Assembly: GCF_002944315.1 (NCBI RefSeq)
Contig: NZ_CP024311.1
Coordinates: forward strand, 1,836,501-1,900,500
Reading direction: 5' to 3'
Length of the DNA: 64,000 bases
From: Rhizobium sp. NXC24
Lineage (GTDB): Bacteria; Pseudomonadota; Alphaproteobacteria; Rhizobiales; Rhizobiaceae
Numbering within the stretch: position 1 is the stretch's first letter; each line of letters starts with the position of its first letter. Below the pieces are notes generated by a model. That model worked only from the letters and a program-made list of their open reading frames with translations, was not told where the DNA came from and did not search any database. Both the position numbers and the translations under genes were made by a program. Below, one piece after another: positions 40,453 to 50,736 of this stretch.

Positions 40453-41669
40453 GCCTTGCCTCCGCGATAAACCACCGTTGCCGTCGCGATAGCTGCGATG
40501 CCCTCGCGGCGGCCAACGAAGCCGATCTTTTCGTTTGTGGTCGCCTTCACCGAGCAGCGCTCCAGGCTGATTCCCAGGAACTCGGCGAGTTTCGCGCGCA
40601 TCGCCTCACGGTGCGGTCCGACCTTCGGCGCTTCGGCAATCAACGAGATATCGGCATTCATGATGGTGCCGCCGTGATCGCGCACGATCTTTGCCGCATG
40701 TTCGATGAAGATGCGGGAGGGGGCGCCCTTCCATTGCGGATCGGAGGGCGGAAAATGGTCGCCTATATCGCCGGCGCCACAGGTGGCGAGCAAGGCGTCC
40801 GTCAGCGCGTGCAGGGCGACATCGGCGTCGGAATGGCCCTTCAGCTTTTGGTCATGCGAAATGAAGACGCCGCAAAGTGTTACGCCGTCGCCCGGCTCGA
40901 GCTGGTGGACATCGTAGCCGTTGCCAGTGCGCACATCCGGCAGCAGGCCTGCGGAAAGCTTTTCATCGGCCATGGCGATATCCCTTTTGATCGTCAATTT
41001 CACATTGTCCGAACTGCCGGCAACGAGCGTCACCGGCAGGCCGTTCCATTCGGCGATCGCGGCATCGTCGGTGAAATCCGTCTTATTCTCGGCGGCGGCT
41101 TTTTCATGCGCCGCTAGAATATCGGCGTATCGGAAAGACTGCGGTGTCTGCGCGGCGTAAAGGCCCGAGCGGGGTACGGTTTCGGTTACTAGTCCAGCCG
41201 CATCGGCCCGTTTCAGCGTATCCGTCACGGGCATGGCAGGCAGCACGGCAGGTGCACCGGCAGCCAGCGCGGCGGCGACGCGATCGAGCAGATCATGGTC
41301 GAAGAAGGGGCGTACGGCATCATGGATCATGACATGCGTGACGCCGGCATTTTCCAGTTTCCGCAACCCCGCAAGCACCGATTGCTGACGGGACACGCCG
41401 CCAAAAGCAATCTCGACCTCGGACGAATCGGCAGCCTGTTGCAGCGCGGCTTGGAGCAATGTCTCGTCGTCGCGATGAATGACAACCACGATCTTTGCCG
41501 CCTGCGGCCATGTCACGAATTTTTCAAGCGTATGCGCAATAACCGACCGGCCGCCGATCGGGCGATATTGCTTCGGACCTTCTTCGGGCGATCCCGCCCG
41601 CTCGCCACGTCCGGCTGCAACGATCACGATTCCGATCGACATCGGTTGCAATGAGTGCATTTGCGTCAT
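40449..41669 (-). CDS. ispDF: Bifunctional IspD/IspF isoprenoid synthesis enzyme
   Basis: 406 residues. The N-terminal IspD domain (~10-235, [10 protein letters not shown] and KQYRPIGG) makes CDP-methylerythritol; the C-terminal IspF domain (~245-406) cyclises the phosphorylated product. IspF metal ligands are in GYDVHQL and [17 protein letters not shown], with [16 protein letters not shown] near the end. IspE is not encoded here. Fusion of IspD and IspF is typical of alphaproteobacteria. ATG choice among three near the N-terminus is uncertain. Products feed UppS. Divergent from dusB. Confidence 0.96.
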   Translation of the reverse strand: MTQMHSLQPMSIGIVIVAAGRGERAGSPEEGPKQYRPIGGRSVIAHTLEKFVTWPQAAKIVVVIHRDDETLLQAALQQAADSSEVEIAFGGVSRQQSVLAGLRKLENAGVTHVMIHDAVRPFFDHDLLDRVAAALAAGAPAVLPAMPVTDTLKRADAAGLVTETVPRSGLYAAQTPQSFRYADILAAHEKAAAENKTDFTDDAAIAEWNGLPVTLVAGSSDNVKLTIKRDIAMADEKLSAGLLPDVRTGNGYDVHQLEPGDGVTLCGVFISHDQKLKGHSDADVALHALTDALLATCGAGDIGDHFPPSDPQWKGAPSRIFIEHAAKIVRDHGGTIMNADISLIAEAPKVGPHREAMRAKLAEFLGISLERCSVKATTNEKIGFVGRREGIAAIATATVVYRGGKA

Positions 41670-41694
41670 AAACCCCCAGGGATGAAAGGCTTTC

Positions 41695-41782
41695 GCTCCA
41701 GCATGATCCCCAAAAGTGTGAAGCGGTTCTTGGATGGGATCATGATAAGCAGATCGCCAAAGCGGGATCTCGCTCTAGCAGG
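41695..41782. repeat. Rhizobial intergenic palindromic repeat upstream of ispDF/dusB
   Basis: CATGATCCC at 41702-41710 and GGGATCATG at 41736-41744 flank AAAAGTGTGAAGCGGTTCT. This closely resembles the abundant RIME-like intergenic element of Rhizobium (GCATGATCC, AAAAGTGTGAAGCGGTT, then the inverted arm). It sits in the divergent spacer. Confidence 0.75.
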
Positions 41783-41889
41783 GTCTATCGCCTCGAATAG
41801 GTATTTTCCAGCATTTGCCCAAAAAATATCGGCGTTCTCCGAAACCTCTTGGCAAGCTCCGCAAGACTGTCTAAAAATAGTGCAAATAT

Positions 41890-42918
41890 ATGGTGTGCCT
41901 GAAAGATAATCATTTGTTTCCGTCCGAGCTTGCAGCCCCATTTTCCATCGGCCCGGTGCCCATCCGCAATCGCGTGATCCTCGCGCCGATGTCGGGGGTC
42001 ACCGATTTGCCTTTCCGGCAGCTCGCCTTGCGCTATGGGGCCGGCCTGGTCGTGACGGAAATGGTCGCCAGCCGTGAATTGGTGCAGGACACGGCGGAAT
42101 CCTGGGCGCGCCTGAGAAGTGCCGGCCTGAAGCCGCATATGGTGCAACTGGCCGGCCGCGAGGCGCATTGGATGGCCGAGGCGGCGAAAATTGCCGCCGA
42201 CAATGGCGCTGACATCATCGACATCAATATGGGATGCCCGGCCAAGAAGGTCATCGGCGGCTATTCCGGCTCGGCGCTGATGCGCGATCCGGATCACGCG
42301 CTGAGCCTGGTCGAGGCGACGGTTAAGGCGGTCGATATTCCTGTGACGCTGAAGATGCGGCTCGGCTGGGACGAAAATACCATCAACGCGCCGCTTATCG
42401 CCCGCCGAGCCGAGGAAGCTGGAATCCAGCTCGTGACCATCCACGGTCGCACGCGCATGCAGTTCTACGAGGGCAGGGCGGATTGGGATGCGATCCGCGC
42501 CGTTCGCGATGTCGTCTCCATTCCGCTGGTGGCCAATGGCGATGTCGACACGCCTGAGGATGCGCTTGAGATACTTCGCCGCTCCGGCGCTGATGCGGTC
42601 ATGGTCGGTCGCGGCTGTCAGGGGCGGCCGTGGCACGCGGGCGTGCTTGCCGGCCATCGTCACCCGGACCGCAGCGAGATCGCCGATATCGCCTTAGAAC
42701 ATTATCAGATGATGCTCGCGTTCTATGGCGAAGCCGTTGGTATTCGTCATGCCCGTAAACATCTCGGCTGGTATCTGGACCGTTACGCTCCCACCATAAC
42801 AGGCGCTGAAAAGGCAGGGGTCATGACTTCGAAAGACAGCCGGGAAGTGGCGGCATTGTTCCATGCGGCTCTGCGGACCGCGTCCGATCTCGCCCAAGGC
42901 GTCCAGGAGGCCGCATGA
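41890..42918 (+). CDS. dusB: tRNA-dihydrouridine synthase (DusB/NifR3)
   Basis: 342 residues. FMN-dependent TIM-barrel enzyme that reduces uridine to dihydrouridine in tRNA. Motifs are [40 protein letters not shown] (catalytic Cys in GCPAKK), [11 protein letters not shown], and [12 protein letters not shown]. First gene of the conserved dusB-ntrB-ntrC operon (nifR3 in older naming), overlapping ntrB by 4 bp. The start may be slightly downstream, because the region before FPSELAAPF is not conserved. Confidence 0.96.
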   Translation: MVCLKDNHLFPSELAAPFSIGPVPIRNRVILAPMSGVTDLPFRQLALRYGAGLVVTEMVASRELVQDTAESWARLRSAGLKPHMVQLAGREAHWMAEAAKIAADNGADIIDINMGCPAKKVIGGYSGSALMRDPDHALSLVEATVKAVDIPVTLKMRLGWDENTINAPLIARRAEEAGIQLVTIHGRTRMQFYEGRADWDAIRAVRDVVSIPLVANGDVDTPEDALEILRRSGADAVMVGRGCQGRPWHAGVLAGHRHPDRSEIADIALEHYQMMLAFYGEAVGIRHARKHLGWYLDRYAPTITGAEKAGVMTSKDSREVAALFHAALRTASDLAQGVQEAA

Positions 42919-44069
42919 GTTCCAAATCCGATTCCGGAGCCGCGGATCATATGGGCAGCGTGGCCATGGCCGTTCTCAACGCGATCCAGAACCCGGTCGT
43001 GATGGTCAACGAGGCCGGCCTGATCGCTTTTGCCAACTGGGAGGCCGAAGCCTTTTTCGGCGCCAGCGCCTCGCATCTGTCCCGCTATGAGATTTCCACC
43101 TTCATTCCCTTCGGCAGTCCGCTGCTGGCGCTGATCGATCAGGTGCGCGAACGCCGTGGCCCGGTCAACGAATACCGCGTCGATCTCAGCTCGCCGCGTC
43201 TCGGCCAGGACAAGCTTGTGGACATTTATGTCGCGCCGGTTTCAAGCGAACCCGGCTCTGTGGTGATCGTCTTTCAGGAACGGTCGATGGCCGACAAGAT
43301 CGACCGGCAATTGACCCACCGGGCTGCCGCCCGTTCGGTGACCGGCCTTGCGTCGATGCTGGCGCACGAGATCAAGAACCCGCTCTCCGGCATCCGTGGT
43401 GCGGCTCAATTGCTAGAACAATCGGTGGAGGATGATGATCGCGGGTTGACGCGCCTCATCTGCGACGAGACCGATCGCATCGTCTCGCTGGTCGACCGCA
43501 TGGAGGTCTTTTCCGATGAGCGTCCGATCGACCGTGTGCCGGTCAACATCCATTCCGTCCTAGATCACGTGAAGGCGGTCGCCAAGGCCGGTTTTGCGCG
43601 CAATATCAAGGTCACCGAGAATTATGACCCGTCATTGCCGGCTGTTTATGCCAATAGAGACCAGCTCGTGCAGGTCTTTCTCAATCTGGTGAAGAATGCT
43701 GCCGAAGCCATCGGCGATCGGCCGGATGGCGAGATCATGCTGACGACGGCCTATCGCCCGGGCATCCGCCTTTCCGTGGCCGGCACGCGCGAAAAGATTT
43801 CGCTGCCGCTGGAATTCTGCGTGATCGACAACGGCCCGGGCGTGCCCTCCGATCTTCTGCCGCATCTCTTCGATCCGTTCATCACGACGAAGACGAACGG
43901 GACCGGCCTCGGCCTCGCGCTGGTCGCCAAGATCATCGGCGATCATGGCGGCATCGTCGAATGCGATAGCCAGAATCACCGCACCACTTTCCGCGTCCTG
44001 ATGCCGGCCTCCAAAGGCATTACGCTTGAAGACGCTCCTCTTCCGAACTCCACAGGGACTACTCGATGA
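42915..44069 (+). CDS. ntrB: Nitrogen regulation sensor kinase NtrB
   Basis: 384 residues, cytoplasmic. An N-terminal PAS domain (~18-115) is followed by the dimerisation/phosphoacceptor helix with H151 in [20 protein letters not shown], then the HATPase domain with N box ([12 protein letters not shown]) and G boxes ([23 protein letters not shown]). NtrB phosphorylates NtrC under nitrogen limitation and is controlled by PII. Overlaps dusB upstream and ntrC downstream by 4 bp each. Confidence 0.97.
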   Translation: MSSKSDSGAADHMGSVAMAVLNAIQNPVVMVNEAGLIAFANWEAEAFFGASASHLSRYEISTFIPFGSPLLALIDQVRERRGPVNEYRVDLSSPRLGQDKLVDIYVAPVSSEPGSVVIVFQERSMADKIDRQLTHRAAARSVTGLASMLAHEIKNPLSGIRGAAQLLEQSVEDDDRGLTRLICDETDRIVSLVDRMEVFSDERPIDRVPVNIHSVLDHVKAVAKAGFARNIKVTENYDPSLPAVYANRDQLVQVFLNLVKNAAEAIGDRPDGEIMLTTAYRPGIRLSVAGTREKISLPLEFCVIDNGPGVPSDLLPHLFDPFITTKTNGTGLGLALVAKIIGDHGGIVECDSQNHRTTFRVLMPASKGITLEDAPLPNSTGTTR

Positions 44070-45517
44070 CAGCTACGATCCTTGTCGCTGATGACGATGC
44101 GGCCATCCGTACCGTGCTCAATCAAGCCTTGAGCCGCGCGGGTTATGATGTGCGCATCACATCCAATGCCGCCACGCTCTGGCGTTGGGTTTCCGCCGGC
44201 GAAGGCGACCTCGTTGTAACCGATGTCGTGATGCCTGACGAAAACGCCTTCGACCTGCTGCCGCGTATCAAGAAGGCGAGGCCGGAGCTGCCTGTTCTGG
44301 TCATGAGTGCGCAGAATACCTTCATGACGGCGATCAAGGCCTCTGAAAAGGGCGCCTATGATTATCTGCCGAAGCCCTTCGACCTGACGGAGCTGATCGC
44401 CATTATCGGCCGCGCTTTGTCCGAACCGAAGCGCAAGCCCGCCAAGCTTGATGACGACATACAGGACGGAATGCCGCTGGTCGGCCGCTCTGCCGCCATG
44501 CAGGAAATCTACCGTGTGCTGGCGCGTCTGATGCAGACCGATCTGACGCTGATGATCACCGGTGAATCCGGCACCGGCAAGGAGCTCGTCGCCCGCGCGC
44601 TACATGATTACGGCAAGCGCCGCAATGGTCCCTTCGTCGCCATCAACATGGCGGCAATCCCGCGCGACCTGATCGAATCCGAATTGTTCGGTCATGAGAA
44701 GGGCGCCTTCACCGGCGCGCAGACGCGCTCGACCGGCCGCTTCGAGCAGGCCGAGGGCGGCACGCTGTTTCTCGACGAAATCGGCGACATGCCGATGGAC
44801 GCCCAGACGCGTCTGCTGCGCGTCCTGCAGCAGGGCGAATATACGACCGTTGGCGGCCGTACGCCGATACGCACCGACGTCCGTATCGTTGCCGCCACCA
44901 ACAAGGATTTGAAGCAGGCGATCAATCAAGGCCTCTTCCGCGAGGACCTCTATTACCGCCTCAACGTCGTGCCGCTGCGCCTGCCGCCGCTGCGCGATCG
45001 TGCCGAGGATATTCCCGATCTCGTCCGCCATTTCGTGCAGCAGGCTGAGAAAGAGGGGCTGGGCTCCAAGCGTTTCGACCAGGAAGCTCTGGAACTAATG
45101 AAGGCCTATCCTTGGCCTGGCAACGTGCGTGAGCTGGAAAATCTTATCCGTCGGCTGATGGCGCTCTATCCGCAGGATGTCATCACCAAGGAGATCATCG
45201 ATGCCGAACTGCGGGCTGATGTGCCCGACAGTCCGATCGAAAAAGGCCCGGTCCGCACGGGGAATATGACCATCGCCCAGGCGGTCGAGGAGAATATGCG
45301 CACCTATTTCGCGAGCTTCGGCGACAATCTGCCGCCGCCCGGGCTCTATGATCGCATCCTCACCGAAATGGAATATCCGCTGATCCTTGCGGCATTGACC
45401 GCAACCCGCGGCAATCAGATCAAAGCCGCCGATCTGCTCGGTCTCAACCGCAATACACTGCGCAAAAAGATCAGAGAACTGGGTGTTTCCGTCTATCGAA
45501 GCTCCCGGACGGCTTGA
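44066..45517 (+). CDS. ntrC: Nitrogen regulation response regulator NtrC
   Basis: 483 residues. Receiver domain with phospho-acceptor D53 ([10 protein letters not shown]), a sigma54-activating AAA+ domain with Walker A GESGTGKE, the sigma54-contact loop GAFTGA (in [11 protein letters not shown]), Walker [13 protein letters not shown], and a C-terminal Fis-type HTH ([20 protein letters not shown]). Activates glnA, glnK-amtB and similar genes when phosphorylated. No perfect NtrC operator was seen in the downstream spacer. Confidence 0.97.
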   Translation: MTATILVADDDAAIRTVLNQALSRAGYDVRITSNAATLWRWVSAGEGDLVVTDVVMPDENAFDLLPRIKKARPELPVLVMSAQNTFMTAIKASEKGAYDYLPKPFDLTELIAIIGRALSEPKRKPAKLDDDIQDGMPLVGRSAAMQEIYRVLARLMQTDLTLMITGESGTGKELVARALHDYGKRRNGPFVAINMAAIPRDLIESELFGHEKGAFTGAQTRSTGRFEQAEGGTLFLDEIGDMPMDAQTRLLRVLQQGEYTTVGGRTPIRTDVRIVAATNKDLKQAINQGLFREDLYYRLNVVPLRLPPLRDRAEDIPDLVRHFVQQAEKEGLGSKRFDQEALELMKAYPWPGNVRELENLIRRLMALYPQDVITKEIIDAELRADVPDSPIEKGPVRTGNMTIAQAVEENMRTYFASFGDNLPPPGLYDRILTEMEYPLILAALTATRGNQIKAADLLGLNRNTLRKKIRELGVSVYRSSRTA

Positions 45518-45530
45518 CAATGTGATCGGA

Positions 45531-45559
45531 TGCGTTGCATTTTCGCCACAATGCGTTGC
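45531..45559. repeat. TGCGTTGC direct repeat, 21 bp apart
   Basis: TGCGTTGC occurs at 45531-45538 and 45552-45559 in the ntrC-ntrY spacer, just after a TTGACA at 45514-45519 that overlaps the ntrC stop. This could be a regulatory site for the ntrYX promoter. Confidence 0.35.
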
Positions 45560-45798
45560 TTAAAGGTCACGCAGCCGGTTCACTGTTTTTATGGTAATGA
45601 TTCGTCGGGTGTGTTCCCACGCAAGGGGAAATTGTTCAGCAGTTTCAGTTCATTGTTCCAATGATTTGAAGCGGAGGTTTTGCGTCGAGCGCGAGGCCGG
45701 ATGACGGTTCCCACCTTTGCCTGTCACTCCTGCTGCTGCCAAAACGGTGCTGATGCAATTTTGGCCAAGGCGCCGACCGCCGCCTGGGCCCGGAGACG

Positions 45799-48078
45799 AT
45801 GGGAATGAAGCAGGACGCGGTGTCGCCGCAAGCGAGCGACGAGGCGGTCGTCAAAGTGACGGACCGTCGAGCATCCTTCGCCCTCCCTGGCCTGATCTTG
45901 GCCGGCGGCGCGCTTTTGTGCGCGATTGCGACGCTTCTGATGCTTCTGGGGCTGACACCGATTGCCCCTACATCCTCTGTCGTCTTCACCTCCGTTGTGA
46001 TCAACGGCCTGTTCGTTCTGGGGCTGATCGCCCTGATCGCACGCGAAGTTGCGCGCCTTGTGAAAGCGCGCAGTCGCGGCCGCGCGGCGGCGCGTCTGCA
46101 TATCCGCATCGTCGTTCTCTTTTCCATCGTTGCGATCACCCCGGCGATCCTCGTGGCCATTGTCGCCAGCTTGACGCTGAATGTCGGCCTAGACCGCTGG
46201 TTTGCGCTGCGCACGCAGCAGATCATCAGTTCCTCGCAGAATGTCGCCCAAGCCTACCTGATGGAGAACGCCAGCTACCTGCAGGGCCAGACCGTTTCCA
46301 TGGCGAACGATCTGGAGCGCAATCGCACGCTCTACAGCCTCGACCGCACCGGTTTTGCCGATCTGATGACCCGCCAGGCCAAGGGCCGCGGTTTGCTGGG
46401 CGCGTTTCTGGTGCGCCGTGACGGCAGCGCGATCGTTCAGGCCGACATCAAGACTGAGCGTCCGCTGCCGGCCATTCCGAAGGATGCGCTCGACGCCTCC
46501 GCGGACGGCCAGCCGACGCTCATACCGCCCGGAGTGACCAACCTCGTCGGCGCCATCCTCAAACTGGACGAGATTCCCGGCTCCTTCCTCTATACCGTCC
46601 GGGCCGTCGATCCGCGCGTCATGAACGCGATGCGCATGGTCGAAGACAACACGGCCGAATACAAGGCGATGGAAGCAGGACGCATGTCCCTGCAGATCGC
46701 CTTTGCCGTGCTCTATATCGGCTTTGCGCTGATCGTGCTTCTGGCGGCGATCTGGACCGCGATCGCGGTTGCCGACCGCATCGTTCGGCCGATCCGGCTT
46801 TTGATCAGTGCAGCCGACAATGTCGCCTCCGGCAACATGAATGTGCTGGTGCCGGTGCGCGCGGCCGATGGCGACGTCGGCAGCCTGTCGCGCACCTTCA
46901 ACAAGATGATCGCGGAGATACGCACCCAACGCGACGAGATTCTTGAAGCCAAGGACGAGGTGGATGACCGCCGCCGCTTCATCGAAGCGGTGCTCTCCGG
47001 CGTCACTGCGGCCGTGATCGGCGTCGAACACGACCGGCGCATCACCATTGCCAACACATCTGCCGAAGAGCTGCTGACCCTGAAGAGCGATGAGCTTGTC
47101 GGCAAGAACCTGGCGGAGATAGCCCCTGAGGTCGAGCAGGTGGTGACGGAAGCGACGACCCGGCATCGCAATGATTTCCGCAAGCAGATCAGCCTGGTGC
47201 GCGGCGGTACGGTGCGGACGCTGAGCGTCCAGGTGACGCGCGAGGAGTCGCGCGACGCGAATGAATCCTACGTCATCACGCTCGACGACATCACCGATCT
47301 GGTCATCGCCCAGCGCTCGACCGCTTGGGCCGATGTCGCCCGCCGTATCGCGCATGAGATCAAGAACCCGCTGACGCCGATCCAGCTTTCCGCCGAGCGC
47401 ATCCGCCGCCGCTTCGGCAAGAATATCGCCGAGGCCGATCGCCCGGTCTTTGATCAATGTACCGACACGATCATCCGCCAGGTGGGCGATATCGGTCGCA
47501 TGGTCGATGAATTCTCGTCATTTGCCCGCATGCCGAAACCGACGATGGAACCGAGCGATCTGCGCGACATCCTGCGCGACGCGGTGTTCCTGCGCGAAAT
47601 GGGAAACAATCACGTCAAGTTCGAGCGCGAACTCGGGGACGAGCGACTGGAAGGCATGTTTGACACGCGCATGCTGGGTCAGGCTTTCGGCAATCTCATA
47701 AAGAACGCCGTCGAGGCGATCGAGGGCGTGCCGAGCGGCGAGACCCGCGAGGAGCCTAAGGTCCTTGTACGTTCATCCCTGGATGCTGAGCGCGATCGCT
47801 TTACGGTCGACGTCATCGACAATGGCCGCGGCCTGCCGGTCGAGAATCGGCACAGCATTCTCGAACCTTACATGACGATGCGCGAGAAGGGGACGGGCCT
47901 CGGTCTCGCGATCGTCAAGAAGATCATTGAAGACCATGGCGGGCAGCTCGAATTGCATGATGCTCCCGCCGATTTCGACCAGGGCAGGGGTGCCATGATC
48001 CGCGTGCATTTGCCGCGTCGTGAGCAGGCCGCCGTCGCCCAGACAGCAAGTGACAAGGAAAGCGTATATGGCATCTGA
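45799..48078 (+). CDS. ntrY: Sensor histidine kinase NtrY
   Basis: 759 residues. Membrane sensor with three or four N-terminal membrane segments (~30-110) and another near 300-330, enclosing a periplasmic sensing region. A HAMP domain (~325-380), a PAS domain (~390-500) and the kinase core follow. The phosphoacceptor is in [20 protein letters not shown] and the ATP site has NLIKNAVEAIEG, VIDNGRGLP and GTGLGLAIVKKII. Pairs with NtrX in nitrogen and redox control. The start could be the second Met at 45805. Overlaps ntrX by 11 bp. Confidence 0.95.
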   Translation: MGMKQDAVSPQASDEAVVKVTDRRASFALPGLILAGGALLCAIATLLMLLGLTPIAPTSSVVFTSVVINGLFVLGLIALIAREVARLVKARSRGRAAARLHIRIVVLFSIVAITPAILVAIVASLTLNVGLDRWFALRTQQIISSSQNVAQAYLMENASYLQGQTVSMANDLERNRTLYSLDRTGFADLMTRQAKGRGLLGAFLVRRDGSAIVQADIKTERPLPAIPKDALDASADGQPTLIPPGVTNLVGAILKLDEIPGSFLYTVRAVDPRVMNAMRMVEDNTAEYKAMEAGRMSLQIAFAVLYIGFALIVLLAAIWTAIAVADRIVRPIRLLISAADNVASGNMNVLVPVRAADGDVGSLSRTFNKMIAEIRTQRDEILEAKDEVDDRRRFIEAVLSGVTAAVIGVEHDRRITIANTSAEELLTLKSDELVGKNLAEIAPEVEQVVTEATTRHRNDFRKQISLVRGGTVRTLSVQVTREESRDANESYVITLDDITDLVIAQRSTAWADVARRIAHEIKNPLTPIQLSAERIRRRFGKNIAEADRPVFDQCTDTIIRQVGDIGRMVDEFSSFARMPKPTMEPSDLRDILRDAVFLREMGNNHVKFERELGDERLEGMFDTRMLGQAFGNLIKNAVEAIEGVPSGETREEPKVLVRSSLDAERDRFTVDVIDNGRGLPVENRHSILEPYMTMREKGTGLGLAIVKKIIEDHGGQLELHDAPADFDQGRGAMIRVHLPRREQAAVAQTASDKESVYGI

Positions 48079-49432
48079 TATTCTCGTGGTGGATGATGAG
48101 GAAGATATCCGCGAAATCGTTTCGGGAATTCTTTCAGATGAGGGGCATGAGACTCGCACTGCGTTTGATAGTGACAGCGCTTTGGCGGCGATCTCCGACC
48201 GCGCGCCGCGGCTGATCTTCCTCGATATCTGGATGCAGGGCAGCAAGCTCGACGGACTGTCGCTGCTGGATGAGATCAAGACACGGCATCCGGAGCTGCC
48301 TGTCGTGATGATCTCCGGCCACGGCAACATCGAAACCGCCGTCTCCGCCATCAAGCGCGGCGCCTTCGATTTCATCGAGAAGCCGTTCAAGGCAGACCGG
48401 CTGATCCTGATCGCCGAACGGGCGCTGGAAAATTCCAAGCTGAAGCGCGAGGTCTCGGAGCTCAAGCGCCGCACCGGTGATGCCGTCGAGCTGATCGGCA
48501 CGTCGGTTGCCGTTTCGCAGCTTCGCCAGACCATCGACAAGGTCTCTCCCACCAATAGCCGCGTGATGATCTTCGGCCCCTCCGGTTCCGGCAAGGAGCT
48601 GGTGGCCCGTATGATTCACAAGAAGTCGTCGCGCGCCAATGGTCCTTTCGTCGCCTTGAATGCCGCAACGATCACGCCCGAACGCATGGAGATCGCCCTG
48701 TTCGGGACCGAGGGTTCGCCCGGCCAGCCACGCAAGATCGGCGCGCTGGAAGAGGCGCATCGGGGCATCCTCTATCTCGACGAAGTCGGCGAGATGCCGC
48801 GCGAGACGCAGAACAAGATCCTGCGCGTGCTGGTCGATCAGCAATTCGAGCGCGTCGGCGGCTCGAAGCGGGTGAAGGTCGATGTGCGCATCATATCGTC
48901 GACGGCCTACAATCTGGAAAGCCGGATTGCCGAAAGCCTGTTCCGCGAAGATCTCTACCATCGCCTGGCCGTGGTGCCGGTGCGGGTGCCTGCTCTCGCC
49001 GAGCGGCGCGAGGATATTCCATTCCTCGTCGATCAGTTGATGCGGCAGATTTCCGAGCAGGCCGGCATCCGCTCGCGCCGGATCGGCGACGACGCCATGG
49101 CGGTGCTGCAGGCGCATGATTGGCCGGGCAATATTCGCCAGCTTCGCAACAATATCGAACGCCTGATGATCCTGGCGCGCACCGATGGCCCGGATACGCC
49201 GATTACGGCGGAGATGTTGCCGACCGATCTTGGCGACATGCTGCCGAAGGTCTCCGCCAAGAACGACTATCACATCATGACGTTGCCGCTGCGTGAAGCG
49301 CGTGAAATGTTCGAGCGCGACTATCTGATTGCCCAGATCAACCGCTTCGGCGGCAATATTTCGCGCACGGCCGAGTTCGTCGGCATGGAGCGCTCCGCGC
49401 TGCATCGCAAGCTGAAGTCGCTCGGCGTCTGA
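48068..49432 (+). CDS. ntrX: Response regulator NtrX
   Basis: 454 residues. Receiver with D53 (IFLDIWMQGS), an AAA+ domain with Walker A GPSGSGKE and Walker B GILYLDEVGEM, and a C-terminal Fis-type HTH (GNISRTAEFVGMERSALHRK). The GAFTGA loop of sigma54 activators is absent; the equivalent stretch reads FGTEGSPGQPRKIG, as known for alphaproteobacterial NtrX, so it need not act with sigma54. The ATG at 48068 is chosen for MASDILVVDDE; an earlier frame lies inside ntrY. Confidence 0.96.
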   Translation: MASDILVVDDEEDIREIVSGILSDEGHETRTAFDSDSALAAISDRAPRLIFLDIWMQGSKLDGLSLLDEIKTRHPELPVVMISGHGNIETAVSAIKRGAFDFIEKPFKADRLILIAERALENSKLKREVSELKRRTGDAVELIGTSVAVSQLRQTIDKVSPTNSRVMIFGPSGSGKELVARMIHKKSSRANGPFVALNAATITPERMEIALFGTEGSPGQPRKIGALEEAHRGILYLDEVGEMPRETQNKILRVLVDQQFERVGGSKRVKVDVRIISSTAYNLESRIAESLFREDLYHRLAVVPVRVPALAERREDIPFLVDQLMRQISEQAGIRSRRIGDDAMAVLQAHDWPGNIRQLRNNIERLMILARTDGPDTPITAEMLPTDLGDMLPKVSAKNDYHIMTLPLREAREMFERDYLIAQINRFGGNISRTAEFVGMERSALHRKLKSLGV

Positions 49433-49438
49433 AATCAT

Positions 49439-49467
49439 TTGCGCGGCGGTGACGACCTGCCGCGCAA
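49439..49467 (+). terminator. Hairpin after ntrX
   Basis: TTGCGCGGC at 49439-49447 pairs perfectly with GCCGCGCAA at 49459-49467, 7 bp past the ntrX stop. There is no clean U-tract, so termination strength is uncertain. Confidence 0.45.
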
Positions 49468-49506
49468 CTCCTTCATGTCCTTATAAAACTCTGCTCAGGG
49501 TCCGCC

Positions 49507-50370
49507 ATGCCGAGAATAGCTTATGTGAACGGCCGTTACGTCAAGCACAGCGACGCGATGGTCCATGTGGAGGATCGCGGTTATCAATTCGCCGACGGCG
49601 TCTACGAGGTTTGCGAGGTCCGTCACAGCCTGATCGTCGATCTGACCCGGCATCTCGACCGTCTCAACCGCTCCCTCGGCGAGCTGCGCATCGCCTGGCC
49701 GATGAGCCGCGCGGTGCTGATCCATGTGATTCGCGAGACTCTGCGCCGCAATCATGTCCGCAACGGCCTTTTCTATCTGCAGGTTACGCGCGGTGTTGCC
49801 CGGCGGGATCATGTTTTCCCGGCCCCAGGGACGCCGTCCTCGATCGTCGTCACCGCCAAGAGCACCGATCCGTCCATCATCGCCAAGAAAAATGCCAATG
49901 GCATCAAGGCGATTACCGTGCGCGACAACCGTTGGGATCGGGTCGACATCAAGTCGGTCGGGCTTCTGTCGAACGCGCTGGCTCGCCAGCAGGCCAAGGA
50001 AGCCGGCGCGCAGGAAGCCATCTATATCGACCACAACGGCATGGTGAAGGAGGGGGCAGCGACCAACGTCTGGATCGTCGATTCCGATGGCAACCTGGTC
50101 ACGCGTCCGGCCGAGCACGGCATTCTGCGCGGCATCACGCGCACGACGCTGATCGACGTTGCCGCGAAATTGGAGCTTCCCATCGTCGAGCGGTTTTTCT
50201 CCGTCGAGGAGATGATGGCGGCGCGCGAAGTGTTCATCACGGCGGCCACAAGCATTTGTTTTCCGGTGGTCGCCATCGATGGCGAGACGATCGCCAACGG
50301 TCATCCGGGAACCGTTTCGCAGAAAATCCGCGAAGCCTTTTTCGACGTTGCGGAAAAGACTGCGATTTGA
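49507..50370 (+). CDS. dat: D-amino acid aminotransferase (class IV PLP)
   Basis: 287 residues. PLP enzyme interconverting D-amino acids and 2-oxo acids, supplying D-Glu or D-Ala for the cell wall. Class IV features are VHVEDRGYQFADGVYEV at the N-terminus, the probable Schiff-base Lys in RVDIKSVGLLSNALA, and the EGAATNVWIV and GILRGITR blocks near the C-terminus. It lies between ntrX and hfq, the usual rhizobial order. A branched-chain aminotransferase is the alternative, but the length and motifs favour Dat. Confidence 0.92.
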   Translation: MPRIAYVNGRYVKHSDAMVHVEDRGYQFADGVYEVCEVRHSLIVDLTRHLDRLNRSLGELRIAWPMSRAVLIHVIRETLRRNHVRNGLFYLQVTRGVARRDHVFPAPGTPSSIVVTAKSTDPSIIAKKNANGIKAITVRDNRWDRVDIKSVGLLSNALARQQAKEAGAQEAIYIDHNGMVKEGAATNVWIVDSDGNLVTRPAEHGILRGITRTTLIDVAAKLELPIVERFFSVEEMMAAREVFITAATSICFPVVAIDGETIANGHPGTVSQKIREAFFDVAEKTAI

Positions 50371-50478
50371 TACCAACATTCGCTGGAGAGGGGAGAATGA
50401 GGGTATCTCCTGTCCGGGGTCTCAGTATATCTTGATATTTCACCGGCTTAGGCCGGCAAAAAAGAAAGAAGCGGCGCG

Positions 50479-50721
50479 ATGGCGGAACGTTCTCAGAACT
50501 TGCAGGACCTATTTCTCAATACTGTTCGCAAGCAAAAGATTTCACTCACAATCTTTTTGATCAATGGCGTAAAGCTCACGGGCGTTGTTACGTCTTTTGA
50601 CAATTTCTGCGTCCTGCTGCGCCGAGACGGCCATTCTCAGCTCGTCTACAAGCATGCGATCTCGACGATCATGCCTGGCCAACCGATGCAGATGTTCGAG
50701 AGCGAAGAAGTCGCATCCTAA
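50479..50721 (+). CDS. hfq: RNA chaperone Hfq
   Basis: 80 residues, typical of alphaproteobacteria. Forms a hexamer that pairs small RNAs with mRNAs. Sm1 motif [20 protein letters not shown] then [20 protein letters not shown], and the Sm2 signature [10 protein letters not shown]. The short acidic tail is usual. An AAGAAAGAAGC stretch serves as ribosome binding site. hflX follows directly. Confidence 0.98.
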   Translation: MAERSQNLQDLFLNTVRKQKISLTIFLINGVKLTGVVTSFDNFCVLLRRDGHSQLVYKHAISTIMPGQPMQMFESEEVAS

Positions 50722-50736
50722 CTAGGATTTGCCGTT

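Noticed and set aside
45518..45798. Search for an NtrC operator (GCAC-N5-GGTGC) in the ntrC-ntrY spacer
   Set aside because: No sufficient match was seen.
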